A stretch of DNA of 64,000 bases, from NCBI GenBank assembly GCA_035610835.1, contig CM069457.1, forward strand, positions 15,470,149 to 15,534,148, read 5' to 3'. Position numbers and translations under genes: made by a program. The notes beneath the pieces were generated by a model. It did no database searches. It was not told the origin of the DNA and was given only the letters and a program-made list of their open reading frames with translations. Below are positions 1-10,235 of this stretch, in pieces. Each line of letters starts with the position of its first letter. Position 1 is the first letter of the stretch. The stretch comes from Ophiura sarsii. Its lineage: Eukaryota > Echinodermata > Ophiuroidea > Amphilepidida > Ophiuridae.

Positions 1-960
1 CCTGCAGGTGCGGATATAGGGTGAGGCCCCTCCACCAAAAAAAAAAAAAAAAAATAGGAAAAGGAAAAAGGAAAAAAAGGGAAAGAGACAGAGGAAGAAG
101 AGGGGACAAACAAAAAAACAAAAGAAAAGTGTGGGGGAGGGGGGGGGGGGGGGGGGGGGGAGTACGACAAGGTGGGAGGGGAGGCATGCGAGGGACATAA
201 GAACGTTTGGAGTTTATTTGAAGTTGGTCGGGATACATCGCGTACGTACGTTGGCGAGAAATCTGATATTTTGATGGTAACTATATTAGTATAACTTCTT
301 TCTGGCATAGGTCTATATAAAAAAGCCAATATTGATCGGAAATAAAGTGATTGCTTTTCAATAAAATATTGCTCAAAAGTACATACCAAATCGCACCAAA
401 TGGGTTCGAAAATTGAAAAAATAAAATCCAATTCAGACTCCCCCGTGTTCGAGCTTTTAAGCAATCTATACTTAAATTAAGAATATATAAGTATATGCTC
501 AACTTCTTTCGTGCATTGATAAAAAAAACAAAATATTTATTGGAATGAAGAGGTGGCTTTTCGATAAAATTTTGGTCAAAAGTATACACCAGATCGCACC
601 AAATGAGTTCGAAAATTGAAGGAAAAAATCAAATTCTGAGGGGGGGGGGCACATCACCCTCAGAACTTTTAAACCATCTATACTTAAATCAAGAATATAT
701 CAGTATAATATGCTCAACTTCTTTCGTGCATTGATAAAAAACAAAATTATTGGAAATGAAGACATGGAAGAGGTGGCTTTTCGATAACATTTTGGTCTAA
801 AGTATACACCAGATCGCACCAAATGAGTTCGAAAATTGAAGGAAAAAAAACTTCAGAGGGGGGAACATCCCCTATCAGACATCCCCCTGTCCGAGCATAG
901 CTCGGAGGACGGTGCTGCGCACCGCTTAGATGGTACCATCACAAATTCATTTTTTGGGCC
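1..960. repeat. Dispersed repeat with internal ~220-bp tandem units (copy 1)
   Basis: Seen in sequence: a segment near 340-565 recurs near 566-790 and begins again near 791. Each unit carries the phrase accagatcgcaccaaatgag (or a close variant), an element about mouse-ear sized with no coding potential. The whole block, including the ggtgctgcgcaccgc hairpin near 910-925 and the acgtacgt stretch near 243-250, reappears in reverse complement at about 12523-13170. Homopolymer A (40-54) and G (137-160) runs are present. No ORF here resembles a known protein. It is probably a non-autonomous mobile element; class not determined. Confidence 0.75.
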
Positions 961-1350
961 CCCAAATTTGGCTGGATCCGCGCCTGAACCCTTGCTAGGG
1001 CTTTGCCCCTGGACCACACGCAGATTTCATGCCCCCGCTTCTGGCTACGCCCATGAAAACCCTCATGGCCGACGATATCCTTTTAGTTTTTGCTTAGTTT
1101 ATAGTTTTTTACGAAATGGGAATGAATTTTTGATCGGAAGTAGTCCCCGTTACGATGTTGCTAAGCTTATGCCACAGGCGCATGACTTGGCGTCATTTTG
1201 CGTGATGTGAGACGGATGGACCATGTCAATTATAAAGTTTAGTGGGCGCTTTTTGGCTCCTTTCACAAATCACCATTTATAGCAACACTGCTCACTTGAA
1301 CCGAACGTATAAAGTTTGAACCGAATGTAAAAGGATAGTCATAGGCAATA
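961..1350. other. No gene seen
   Basis: AT-rich unique-looking sequence after the first repeat block. I see no exon with splice signals and no RNA gene. Confidence 0.4.
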
Positions 1351-1640
1351 ATATACAGGGTGGTTCAATAAAACGTTGACAGTTTTTTGAAGCCATTTTT
1401 TTAAAAATTCTGTAGATTTAAAAAAATTTTTTTTCAATATTCATCAACTATATGATTTTGACCATCTATGCTGAAAATATCGTTACAAATAACCTTACGG
1501 TTGCAAAATAACAGCTATTTGAACAAAGTCTGTCCCATTTCACTCTGTCCACGGGTACTGATTTCGCGAAAAATAACGAATATGTAATTGGTATGAAAGC
1601 GCAAAATCGAAATCATCCCTTTCGGACTACTAGTATGTAA

Positions 1641-1868
1641 TGTTTAAAAATAATCTTTCTCTTAATAAAGTATCTCCTTGACAAATCAGATTTTTATGGA
1701 GCTAATCTCAAATTTAAGGCACGGTCCAATACTCTTCCAATTAACGGTAGAATCCATTCTTGGTCAGAAAACATGACCGAAATCTGCTCTCTTTGTGACG
1801 ATGGTATTGAGGATTTACGTCACCTCCTATTTTCATGTAAGGCTCTCAACAAGCCGATGAGATGTTGA
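1641..1868 (+). pseudogene. LINE reverse transcriptase C-terminal fragment
   Basis: An open frame bounded by TAA (1638-1640) and TGA (1866-1868) reads through a basic stretch (KFKARSNTLPINGRIHSW) into ICSLCDDGIEDLRHLLFSCKALN. The C-x2-C...H-x4-C pattern is the zinc-knuckle-like tail common at the end of non-LTR retrotransposon pol proteins. The RT core and endonuclease are absent, so this is a short relic. About 290 bp upstream (near 1358) lies a terminus-like tacagggtg motif also found at other sites in the window, but the two need not belong to one element. Confidence 0.6.
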
Positions 1869-1884
1869 CCATGCCCAGATAACA

Positions 1885-2050
1885 CATATACGTCGGGCCG
1901 ACGTCGGGTTTTGGTCGGACCAAACGTCTCAGAGACGTCGGCTCAGGGTCGGCTGCTCACGGAATGACGTCGCACCGACCATATATGGAGAAACGTCGGC
2001 GGGACGTTGGGCAGACGTACGTATTGCGCTTAGCCGACATTGACCCGACT
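1885..2050. repeat. Cluster of ACGTCGG-type motifs
   Basis: The hexamer/heptamer acgtcgg or its complement recurs many times in about 160 bp, in both orientations (gacgtcggg, acgtcggcgg, cgacatt). Flanking DNA is AT-rich and lacks it. This looks like the inner part or end of a short repetitive element; no coding frame. Confidence 0.55.
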
Positions 2051-2535
2051 TTACGCCGACCTATTTATCATTAAAATATTAAATGAAAATGATGTTTTAA
2101 TGCAAAAAAAATACAGGAACATATTTCCTGCAATTTCACGTGTCATTATGTTCATTGTAGGCCTATGCTTCTTTCGCAATTTATTTTTGCATGGCATTAA
2201 CGATTTTTAGATGAACTTACCATAACTTGATAAAGTCCCAGATCATAGGTTTTAGCATGTAACTGAGATGTTTTTATGCAAATAACTGTAGATGATGGAA
2301 CTCTGTGACCATTCATGCAGAACTAAGACCGCCCCTCAATTTTTGGTGGTAAACAATAGCCTTTATGCTGTGGTTAAGTCAACTGATAATTGAGCCAGGA
2401 TTAGCGTGGAGCCTGTGATGTTGGTGACTTCATTCTACTTATTCCAAGTTTCATTGAAGGAATTTTGCCCATCTTTTTTAGAGCTGTAACACTCATCCAC
2501 CGTGACTTGACGTGTCTTGCTTCTTCGCACCAGTA

Positions 2536-2635
2536 NNNNNNNNNNNNNNNNNNNNNNNNNNNNNNNNNNNNNNNNNNNNNNNNNNNNNNNNNNNNNNNNN
2601 NNNNNNNNNNNNNNNNNNNNNNNNNNNNNNNNNNN
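2536..2635. other. Assembly gap (100 N)
   Basis: Exactly 100 N, the usual placeholder for a scaffold gap of unknown size. The sequence to the right is the repeat that recurs at 9514; the left flank does not match that copy, so the gap separates different sequences. Confidence 0.98.
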
Positions 2636-3080
2636 TCATTAACATATGAAGGTTTCCATGTTGCATCTATGACCCAAGTTAGGTTGCAATTGGTCTTTGT
2701 ATGGAAAAGAAATGGACAAAACAAAAAGTGTGTACCAAATTGTTGACAGAGACACAGACTAGACAGACTGGCTGACACAGATTGACTGCACCACCACGAG
2801 GTGTCTCTTACGGACAACCTAAAAATGGGGTTTCGCGCGTAGCGCTACCCTCGTCACAGCAGTCTTTTTTTCGGGGTTCGATTTAAAAATAAATTTAAAA
2901 AATGTATAAGTTTCGATGATACTCGACAACCTTGTGATTAAGAACACACATTAAACTAACTTTGTGAAGTTAAAGGGTCATTAAGAGATGTGGTGGAGGC
3001 AGCGCCCTCAATTACAAAAATATATGATAAAAACTGGGATTTGTATATTTTTACAATTGTATTACATTTATGAACTTACC
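2636..3080 (+). repeat. Long duplicated repeat, copy A (no RT insert)
   Basis: From tcattaacatatgaagg onward this matches 9514-10235 nearly base for base: the ggacaaaacaaaaagtgtgt stretch, the cggggttcgattt stretch and the taagagatgtggtggaggc stretch are shared. Copy A lacks the ~300-bp reverse-transcriptase-derived block present in the other copy at about 9705-10003. No gene. Confidence 0.85.
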
Positions 3081-3313
3081 TAACAATGTTGACTATATCT
3101 CAGTTTTGTCGCCGATGTGACTTTTTTAAAGAATAAATAAATGTTATATTGGTGTTTTTCAGTTAATTAAAAGTCCCTTCAATAATAAATTTGGGCTACC
3201 CGGCGACTTTGCAATTCATTTTAGGTGTCGAAAGAGGCCGTAGGATACAAAACTGGAGAACTTGAATTCAATTTTAAATAGCCTCTTGAAACAATATTTA
3301 GTGTTAAAGGGGC

Positions 3314-3963
3314 TGTGGACTCTCAGGTACAGTCTCCGTAAAACTGCCGTTACGGTAACTTCTTCAATATTCATTCAGTCTTTATAAACGAATACAGTTT
3401 TTTGCAGAAAAGGGTTCAATGAATCCAACCATGATAATGAAATTGACCATTTTGGAAAAAAATAAAAAACACGTTTTTTGCCCCATTTTAGGTTTGGAAA
3501 GAATAACTCAAAATATATTTTGTTAAATTTTGTCATACTAGTTTTATGATAATCCTGATAACATTCCCCAGGAGCGGGGTTTTTTTTTAAAATATTTTAA
3601 TTATTTTTTGAGGTACAGACCAAATGTGGTTTTTTGGCACTTTTTGGTCTATAACTCAAAAATACATATTAATTTTAAAAAAATAAAAAAACCCGCTCCT
3701 GGGAATGTTATCAGGATTATCATAAGACTAGTATGACAACATTTAACAAAATATATTTTGAGTTATCTTTTCCAAACCTAAAATGGGGCAAAAAAAGTTG
3801 TTTTTTTATACTTTTTTCCAAATGGTCAATTTCATTATCATGGTTGGATTCAATGAACCCTCCTTTTCTGCAAGAAAACTGTATACGTTTATAAAGATTA
3901 AATGAATATTGAAGAAGTTACGGCAGTTTTACGGAGGCTGTAGGCCTACCTGAGAGTCCACAC
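3314..3963. mobile_element. Foldback element with ~265-bp inverted arms
   Basis: The left arm beginning gtggactctcaggtac and the right arm ending cctgagagtccac are reverse complements over most of about 265 bp, including the shared phrases catgataatgaaattgacca and gataatcctgataacattcc. The central spacer is about 100 bp and AT-rich. No ORF. Arms of this length with no coding region fit a foldback/MITE. I could not identify a clear target duplication. Confidence 0.85.
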
Positions 3964-3964
3964 C

Positions 3965-4130
3965 AGGCATTCTCAAATGGTGGCGCGCGCATCCTAAGTG
4001 GCGCAAGAGTGGTTAAAATTTGTTTCAAATATAAATCATATCATGATATAGCCAGATTTCATAGGCCTATGACGGTCAGATGTATAAAGACAGCAATTTT
4101 TAGCGCGCTGCGCGCGCATGTGCCCTCAAA
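3965..4130. repeat. Solo hAT-like terminus
   Basis: caggcattctcaaatggtgg with the following gcgcgcgc and gtggcgcaag closely resembles the end of the complete element at 7178-7669 (reverse complement caggccttctcaaatggtgg). Only one end is recognised here, so this is a truncated relative of that family. Confidence 0.6.
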
Positions 4131-4960
4131 ATAGTAATATTAGTTATTATGTTGCCTACATATATATGTTAAAATATTTGTGAAGGGAATTTTGCCATTG
4201 TAAATTCTAAAAAAAATATGACCAAGTGGAGCTTCAACAAGTTGGTTACTAAAATGTGGCGCATCAGTAATCTAGTTGAGAAAGCCTGGTCCACACCCTC
4301 CTTAACTGAATCTTTTGTGCTAGCTATCACGATAGCTAGCTCTTATAGCCTGAATTCAAAATCAATATTTCAAGTACGCGTTATTTATAATGACTTCGAG
4401 TCACTTGGTTCAGGAAACCGTGACCAAATCGGTATAATTATCGAACGGGTCCAGCCAAATGACTCTCTCATACGGGTATATTGGTTGATCGAGAAGTGTG
4501 ACGCTTGGATGCTATTGTGTATTGCATCAGGGTCACTTACAAGCGCCGCCGAATCCATCTGTATTCATGGCTTTGATTGGACAAGAGATGTGTTTCAGTT
4601 GTTTAGCGCCCGGGGTGAAATGTTGAGATGTTGTCCGCAGTTGTTTGCCTAGCCTGTGTAAAGTATATTTACTCCGATAGGTAAACAAAGCGATAAATAT
4701 CCACTAGCTTGTGGCAATGTAAGTATTTCTAAAGAAATCTCACTCATAAATTTAAGGTTAGGATTGCTATCGCGCTTGAAGCAAACAAACTGATGAATAA
4801 ATCATCAAATTTCAAAATATATAATGCAGTTTTCTCATAAAATTAACTTATATAATTACTAGGTAATAAATCACAGACACTCTCAAAATAATGGGGGGGC
4901 TCAAGGAAGTAACCTTAGGAATTTTGTGAGTGCTGTAATTATTGAACTATGACTCACATC
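4131..4960. other. No supported gene; one unassigned ORF
   Basis: A 144-codon frame runs 4218-4652 on the plus strand. It has no domain I recognise, no low-complexity bias and no repeat partner in the window. A perfect inverted repeat (gctagctatcacgatagctagc region, near 4319-4341) sits inside it. I would not call it a gene from sequence alone. Confidence 0.3.
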
Positions 4961-5540
4961 TTACTATAAATCTGGAAACGGTGTGTGTTTGTTTGTGTGT
5001 GTATGTATTTGTTATCCTTATTTCTCCGTTAGTTGTGATCAAAGTGGCGCCTAATTTGCATGAAAGATGGAGGAAATAACGGAAGGGTGTTAAGTTTATT
5101 TCAGTGAAATTGGTTAACAATTGGCTCCAAAAACAGCAAAAAACCTCTCAGATTTGGCTCATAAATGCCACTTAGAATTGAACAACATTGTGCGTTGCGC
5201 GTACCGCACAGCGTAATCTTACCGTGCCGAGAGGTAGGGGTTAATAAAGTATAGCCACGGTAAATGGTTAGGAGGGCACCACGGGCTTTGCAAGGGTTGG
5301 CATGCCAAACAATCTAAGGGACCGAGGGCTAATGAAGAAGCCACAGGAAATGGTTTAGGGAGGGTTGTGTGGGTTGGATTGTAGGGGGTTTATAATGCCT
5401 TTAGGAGGGATATGGTTATAAATCAACCTGGTTGAGGGGGGTCGTAGGGCCAGGGGGTTTATGTGGTTTCAGAGGTAGGTAATGTGGCATAACCATCTAG
5501 CGGGGACCCGAGCGTAGCGAGGGTACGCCGCTAGTGTCTA
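4961..5540. repeat. Repeat-like segment ending in a CTAGCGG hairpin
   Basis: The segment has a gtgtgtttgtttgtgtgtgtatgt microsatellite-like start near 4981 and ends with ctagcgg...accc/gggt...ccgctag (5497-5535), a nested hairpin with gagcgtagcga as loop. A hairpin just before a CTAG end would suit a Helitron 3' end, but no TC 5' end or Rep/Hel frame was found. Confidence 0.35.
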
Positions 5541-5557
5541 TAAAAGTACATTAGGAA

Positions 5558-5932
5558 CACACCATTAGATACTCAGGGGTCTAATGGGGGGGCGTTGCAT
5601 GGAAGTTTTAAAAAAACCACTTTGCCCACTATCCAGGAAAAAACAACAACTTTGCCCACCAACCAGGAAAAAAAAAAACTTTGCCCACCAACCAGGAAAA
5701 AACAACAACTTTGCCCACCAACCAGGAAAAGAAAAAAAAGATGACTCACCCAACTCACCCAACTCAATGTAAAGAAAAACAGTAAAACCTAAAAAACAAC
5801 AACACTGTGCCGCCTTTGCTAAAACAAATTTTAAAAAAAACAAATTGCGCCTACTTCGGTGGCCAAAAAAATAATTCGATCGACCCCAACTTCCATGCCC
5901 CCCTCCCCCGAAAATCAAATGGTGCGTCCCTT
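5558..5932. mobile_element. MITE-like element with polarity-matched ends (copy 1)
   Basis: The left end (accattagatactcagggg...gcatggaagtt) and right end (aacttccatgcccccc...atcaaatggtgcgtccc) are imperfect inverted repeats. The same end sequences enclose 14484-14662. It contains a tandem minisatellite (5620-5740). No protein. Confidence 0.65.
5620..5740. repeat. 31-bp minisatellite, about 4 copies
   Basis: The unit ctttgcccaccaaccagg plus an A/C-rich spacer is repeated about four times with small changes (one ctatcc variant). Apparent ORFs on both strands here are translations of this tandem repeat. Confidence 0.9.
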
Positions 5933-6242
5933 ATGTCTGTTATTTTGTTATTCAACGAAAGCCGTTTAAAAACTATTGTACTTTTTTAATTCACTATTGA
6001 GCAAATATACCTCTGACAATCTGTGTTGATTTTTACAACACTTATACCAATAAAGCCTATGGAGAGGGTGGTTCTAAAATGTTTACTCTCGTGTTTGCCA
6101 AGATGGAGATATCGTTTATAACTGCACAAACAAATCATACTGGGTAGTTAATTTCCATTCTTTGGTAGGCTTAATGAAATAAATACAAAATTGGCGGTCG
6201 TTTTATGAGTTGTCAATTGATTTCATGGACTGTTTGCGACAT

Positions 6243-6458
6243 ATGGGCGTAGCCAGGAGGCTTGTCATCCCGGGGGCACGAGAGTGGCGTGGGGTCCAGG
6301 GCCGGCCCACATTACATAAGGGCCCCGGCCCGGTAGGTCCTGGGACAAAGCCTCTGCTGCAGGTGATTAGGATTGGTATTGATTCCCCACGACGAGAAAC
6401 GCCATGAAATTGGAGATAAGTATATAAAACCCTTTAACTCCCCTGAATTGTTAATTGC

Positions 6459-6504
<46 letters not shown>

Positions 6505-6520
6505 CCGAATGACCCTTGGT
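6243..6520. repeat. GTAGCCAGG-type repeat with 40-bp poly-C
   Basis: gggcgtagccagg near 6245 resembles the hAT-like terminus caGTGGCGTAGCCAGG used at 27406. A run of about 40 C (from about 6462) ends the block. Apparent polyproline coding is an artefact of the homopolymer. Confidence 0.5.
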
Positions 6521-7169
6521 GGGTTACCTGTAGCTACGCCGCCAATGAATGCACACAACAAGATCAAATGACCGTTTCATTTCTTCCAAATTTCTTTTTA
6601 ATTCACGAATTGGGCAGAGCTCCAAACTGAGAAATAGCCCAAACCCTAATTGGAGGTGATTCTTGTAAATAATTAATTTTCAGAGTGTTTATAACATTAA
6701 TGTGAAAGTTTCAGATTAAAAATTCAAACCACAAAATAAAAAAATAAAAAAATACAAATAAAAGTACATCGTTAGTACATTATAAGTACATCTTTAAAGG
6801 ATGATAACTCAGTTTGGAGTTTCATAAAGACTATAACTGAAAAATTATATAACTCCGCTTAAAAAAGAGTACCATTGTTAAGCGGAAGATCTCTACTACA
6901 ATAATCAAATACAAGCTCAATTTTGATATCTTGCCTAATTGTGTCTGATTTTCACATATATAGGCCTACGGACAACTACTGCAAATTTGTCTTCATATTC
7001 ATTACTTGATATCATGCCCAAATGTGCCAATACGTCCACTGCCTGCTCTTGTGCCAATACTGATTACCCAATTACATGTCATTATTCTACCAAATGCTTT
7101 CCTAAAAAATATCAAAGTCTTTCATTTGTACTAGCACTTCCCCTTTAAAGGGTTTTTTATTAATTAAAG
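6521..7169. other. No gene seen
   Basis: AT-rich DNA without a recognisable exon, RNA gene or repeat partner in the window. Confidence 0.4.
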
Positions 7170-7177
7170 TTGTAGAG

Positions 7178-7669
7178 CAGGCCTTCTCAATTAGATTTTG
7201 TGAAGCACCACTTTTGAGATGTTGGTGATCTAGAAGCGCCACTATCCCTGCGAGCGTAGCGAGCGACACGAGCTGAGCGAATAACGGGTGGGGTCCAGGG
7301 GGACCCCCTGGAAGCTCATGGGTTTACCCCCCTTTTAAGAGGCTAAGGAGAGCTATATTTGCATGCAATATGGTACAAGAAATAAAGAAATGTTGATGGT
7401 AAAATGTACAAAAAATGGTAGCAAATGTAGTGATAATCAATAGGCCTACCACTAATAATCATGACTCACCCCACTGCAGTTAGTGGCTGAAGTGGCTCTT
7501 CATGCTTGCGATCTGGTTGAAGTTGGGGATATATTTCTTCTTCTTTTTTCTTTCTTTCTATATTTATTTGTTTTTTATTTATTTTTTATTTCATGCGTCC
7601 TTCCGCGCGCCACTCGGACTGATGCAATGCGCCACAAGTGGCGCGCGCGCCACCATTTGAGAAGGCCTG
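7178..7669. mobile_element. Non-autonomous hAT-like element, 8-bp TSD
   Basis: The ends are CAGGCCTTCTCAA... and its inverse ...TTGAGAAGGCCTG. Both flanks carry the same octamer ttgtagag (7170-7177 and 7670-7677). An 8-bp duplication plus CAG/CTG terminal bases are hallmarks of hAT transposons. The 492-bp interior has gcgagcgtagcgagc and poly-pyrimidine stretches and no transposase frame. The duplication is perfect, so boundaries are secure. Confidence 0.92.
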
Positions 7670-7682
7670 TTGTAGAGGTCTA

Positions 7683-8009
7683 TAAGCGGCGGCGGTGGGT
7701 GAAGAACGGAGCAGGGAGGGGTGGTGAGTTATTTTTGGGTGGGGTGCGCGAAAGTAAGCAGGACTTGAAATCAAAAGCTTTTTAAAAATATTTCTGTCAA
7801 CACCACGTGCCGCCGCACGGAGCGGGCGCGATGTGTTATTTACCGTAACAAACATTTGATACCTTGACGGAGTAAATCGTATAGTATGCACATGCACATG
7901 TACATTGTACTGCACAAAATGTTTGTTACGATTAATAAATAAATTCGCGAGCGGGCGGGGGTGCGGAAGTATTCAAAACTTGTATTTGCAATTAATGTAT
8001 AATGCATAT
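7683..8009. repeat. Dispersed G-rich repeat, copy 1
   Basis: The order gcggcgg...ggagcagggagggtgg...acttgaaatcaaaa...tatttaccgt...gcgggcggg is shared with 10815-11004 and 11450-11610. It contains runs capable of G-quadruplex formation. No coding frame. Confidence 0.6.
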
Positions 8010-8420
8010 TAACCCTAACCCCAGTGCCACACATGGTCACGATAAAGTCTGTATGTGCCAGCTGGCGTGGCATTTTTTTCGATGAAATAGTGGCCCCAGG
8101 CTACATATAGTTGACCGAAAATACTCGACCAAGTATGGTTGACCCCTATGGTAGTCCGTCGAGAAGTCCCCTCGCCCAGTGAGGTATAGAGCGCCCCCAC
8201 ACGAGAACCGGGCCTGTCGGTTCTCGCTGGGGGCGCTCTATACCTCACTGGGCGAGTGGGACTTCTCGACGGACTACCCTATGGCGCACTGGTAGAGCGT
8301 CCGTCTCTCAACCGATAGGTTGTGGGTTCAAGCCCCGGTGGTGGCGCCACTCTTTTTGTCCGCGTTTTTGTCGTTGAAAAAAATTCCCTTGGTAAATATG
8401 GGTAAGGGGTTAGGGTTAAC
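8010..8420 (+). repeat. tRNA-derived SINE-like unit, copy 1
   Basis: Shared with 8478-9180: a cgtggca...tcgatgaaatagtggcccc block, a tcgaccaagtatggttgacccc block, then a Pol III-like segment (8282-8349) with an A-box-like tggcgcactggtagagc and a B box gggttcaagcccc, then gtccgcgtttttgtcgttg. The tRNA-like part does not fold into a proper anticodon arm, so it is a tRNA-derived SINE, not a tRNA gene. It is interrupted by a foldback insertion at 8152-8276. Confidence 0.75.
8152..8276. mobile_element. 125-bp near-perfect hairpin element with 8-bp TSD
   Basis: The arms tagtccgtcgagaagtc... and ...acttctcgacggacta pair over about 48 bp, with an inner cgagaaccg/cggttctcg stem. The octamer ccctatgg flanks both sides (8144-8151, 8277-8284). 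The sister SINE copy near 8610-8625 shows the uninterrupted site, confirming an insertion. It has no coding capacity. Confidence 0.92.
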
Positions 8421-8477
8421 GGATTTTTTTGTTCTTATTATTTTTTATTTTTTCAAATGTTTCTATGTATGGTGTTT

Positions 8478-9180
8478 ATTAACCCTAACCACCCCGTGCC
8501 ACAAATGGCCACGGTAAAGTCTGTCTGTGCCAGCTAGCGTGGCACTTTTTCGATGAAATAGTGGCCCCCTAGGCTACATAATTGGCCGAATATACTCGGC
8601 CAAGTATGGTTGACCCCGTGGTGCACTGGCAGAGCGTCCACCTCTCGGTGGGTCCAAGCCTAATTGGCGGCATCCCCGGGGGGGTACTCGGATTTAGTTT
8701 GGTCGGGGGTGTGCCGCTGGAGATTCAAAACCCATACCCATTTTTAGGGGTGATTTTGGAAAAATCGGTACCTATTTTTAGGGGTAGTGCTTCATTTTAG
8801 ACCAAATTTTCGCAAATTATCGGGAAAATAGACCTAATTTTGGCAAATTTTCGCGAAAATAGACCTAATTTTGGCAAATTTTCGCGAAAATAGACCTAAT
8901 TTTGGCAAATTTTCGCAAAAATAGACAAAAAGTTCGCGAAAATAGACCCATTTGTAAAAAGTGACCCCATTATTAGGGATTTCCAGCACAAAATCATACC
9001 CCATGTTTAGGGATTTTGTGCCCAAAAAGCTACCCATTAGAGCGGCACACCCCCGTATACCGTCTCAGGCGAGTACCCCCCCCCCCCCCCCCCCCCGGGG
9101 CGGCATCACTCTTTTGTCCGCGTTTTTGTCGTTGAAAAAAAATTCCCTTGGAAAATGTGAGTAGGAGGTTAGAGTTAAGC
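8478..9180 (+). repeat. tRNA-derived SINE-like unit, copy 2 (interrupted)
   Basis: It repeats the blocks of 8010-8420 with about 10-15% change; the Pol III-like part is at 8619-8665. It is split by an insertion at 8674-9098 and resumes with cggcatcactc then gtccgcgtttttgtcgttg. Confidence 0.75.
8674..9098. mobile_element. GGGGTACTC-ended element nested in SINE, 8-bp TSD
   Basis: The octamer ggcggcat flanks both sides (8666-8673, 9099-9106). The ends are ccccgggggggtactc and gagtacccccc...ccgg in inverse. The interior is a minisatellite of about 30-34 bp (acctaattttggcaaattttcgcg) at 8825-8950. A related right end lies at 45540-45656 and a relative at about 34352-34755. Confidence 0.85.
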
Positions 9181-9513
9181 GGTGGCGGGCGGGCAGGCGG
9201 GCGGTCGGGCGTGCGGGCGGGCGGGTTGGTTGGTGGATGGGGCGGAATGATGTAGAACTTGAATTAAACTTTAAACAGCTAGTGAAACAATATTAAGTGT
9301 CAGGCCAAACGAAATGTAATACTTTGTATCACCTGCCCGCACGCATTGCTTTTAAAATAGGGACCAGGGACAGCGGTCCTAAATAGGTCGTCCGTTTATA
9401 TGGGTAGATTAAAACAATTGTACTTCACCTGTTTAAATGTAATCAATTTTACATATGCAGCCAATTTTACATATTGACCTCAAATGACCTTTGACCGTGG
9501 TATGTGATCTTTG
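9181..9513. repeat. G-rich simple repeat and unassigned sequence
   Basis: gcgggcgggcaggcggg... (9183-9238) is a G-run array with quadruplex potential, followed by gcggaatgatgtagaacttgaattaaac, which is shared with 11588-11615. The rest has no recognisable feature. Confidence 0.55.
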
Positions 9514-10235
9514 ACCTCATTAACATATGAAGGTTTCCATGTTGCATCTATGACCCAAGTTAGGTTGCAATTGGTCTTTGTATGGAAAAGAAATGGACAA
9601 AACAAAAAGTGTGTACCAAATTGTTGACAGAGACACAGACTGGCTGACACAGATTGACTGCACCACCACGAGGTGTCTCTCTTACGGACAACCTAAAAAT
9701 GGGGTTTCGCGCGCATGGTTGCGCAAGCAAATAGGAATGAAAGAAGAAGAGGGACTGCTAGCCCAACTAAGGAAGAGGAAGCGTGCAAAGTATGGTCACT
9801 GGAAGCGACGTGCGGAAAGCATAGTAATAGCTACTATTGAAGGAGAGGTAGAAGGGAAGGCTCTACCAGGACGCAGAAAAACTGCTTGGACAGACAACAT
9901 CAGAGAGTGGACAGACGGCGGAGTGGTAGCAGCAAGAGTGAAAGCAAGCAAGAGAATGCCGACGGTTCTCTAAAGGACTATGGCTAAACAGCAGCAGCAG
10001 CAGCTACCCGCGTCACAATAGCCTTTTTTCGGGGTTCGATTTGAAAATAAATTTAAAAAATGTATAAGTTTCGATGATACTCGACAACCTTGTGATTAAG
10101 AACACATTCAACTAACTTTGTGAAGTTAAAGGGGCATTAAGAGATGTGGTGGAGGCAGCGCCCTCAATTACAAAAGTATATGATAAAAACTGGGATTTGT
10201 ATATTTTTACAATTGTATTACATAATTTATGAACT
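9514..10235 (+). repeat. Long duplicated repeat, copy B (with RT insert)
   Basis: Same sequence as 2636-3080, interrupted between ttcgcgcg and gctaccc by a ~300-bp block derived from a LINE pol 3' end and ending in a CAG triplet run. Confidence 0.85.
9705..9973 (+). pseudogene. LINE pol C-terminal fragment ending in (CAG)n
   Basis: The frame encodes KRKRAKYGHWKRR...GEVEGKALPGRRKTAWTDNIREWTD. This aligns in order with the tail of the LINE at 35839-37718 (RRKLQWYGHM...VPGGRKRGR...WEDNISEWTD). Only this tail is present. It is followed by about five CAG triplets (9989-10004), the kind of short tail left by target-primed insertion. The matching copy at 2636-3080 lacks the block, so it inserted after, or was lost from, one duplicate. 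Confidence 0.75.

Noticed and set aside
4218..4652. 144-codon plus-strand ORF as a gene
   Set aside because: No recognised domain, no splice context, length not exceptional for chance in 64 kb.
6373..6630. ORF with polyproline
   Set aside because: Depends on a 40-bp poly-C run within a dispersed repeat.
8282..8349. tRNA gene
   Set aside because: A and B boxes are present, but the anticodon arm does not form a 5-bp stem with a 7-nt loop, and the unit is duplicated with SINE-like flanks.
8010..9180. CRISPR array
   Set aside because: Repeats are a tandem SINE pair and a minisatellite without unique equal-length spacers; the genome is eukaryotic.
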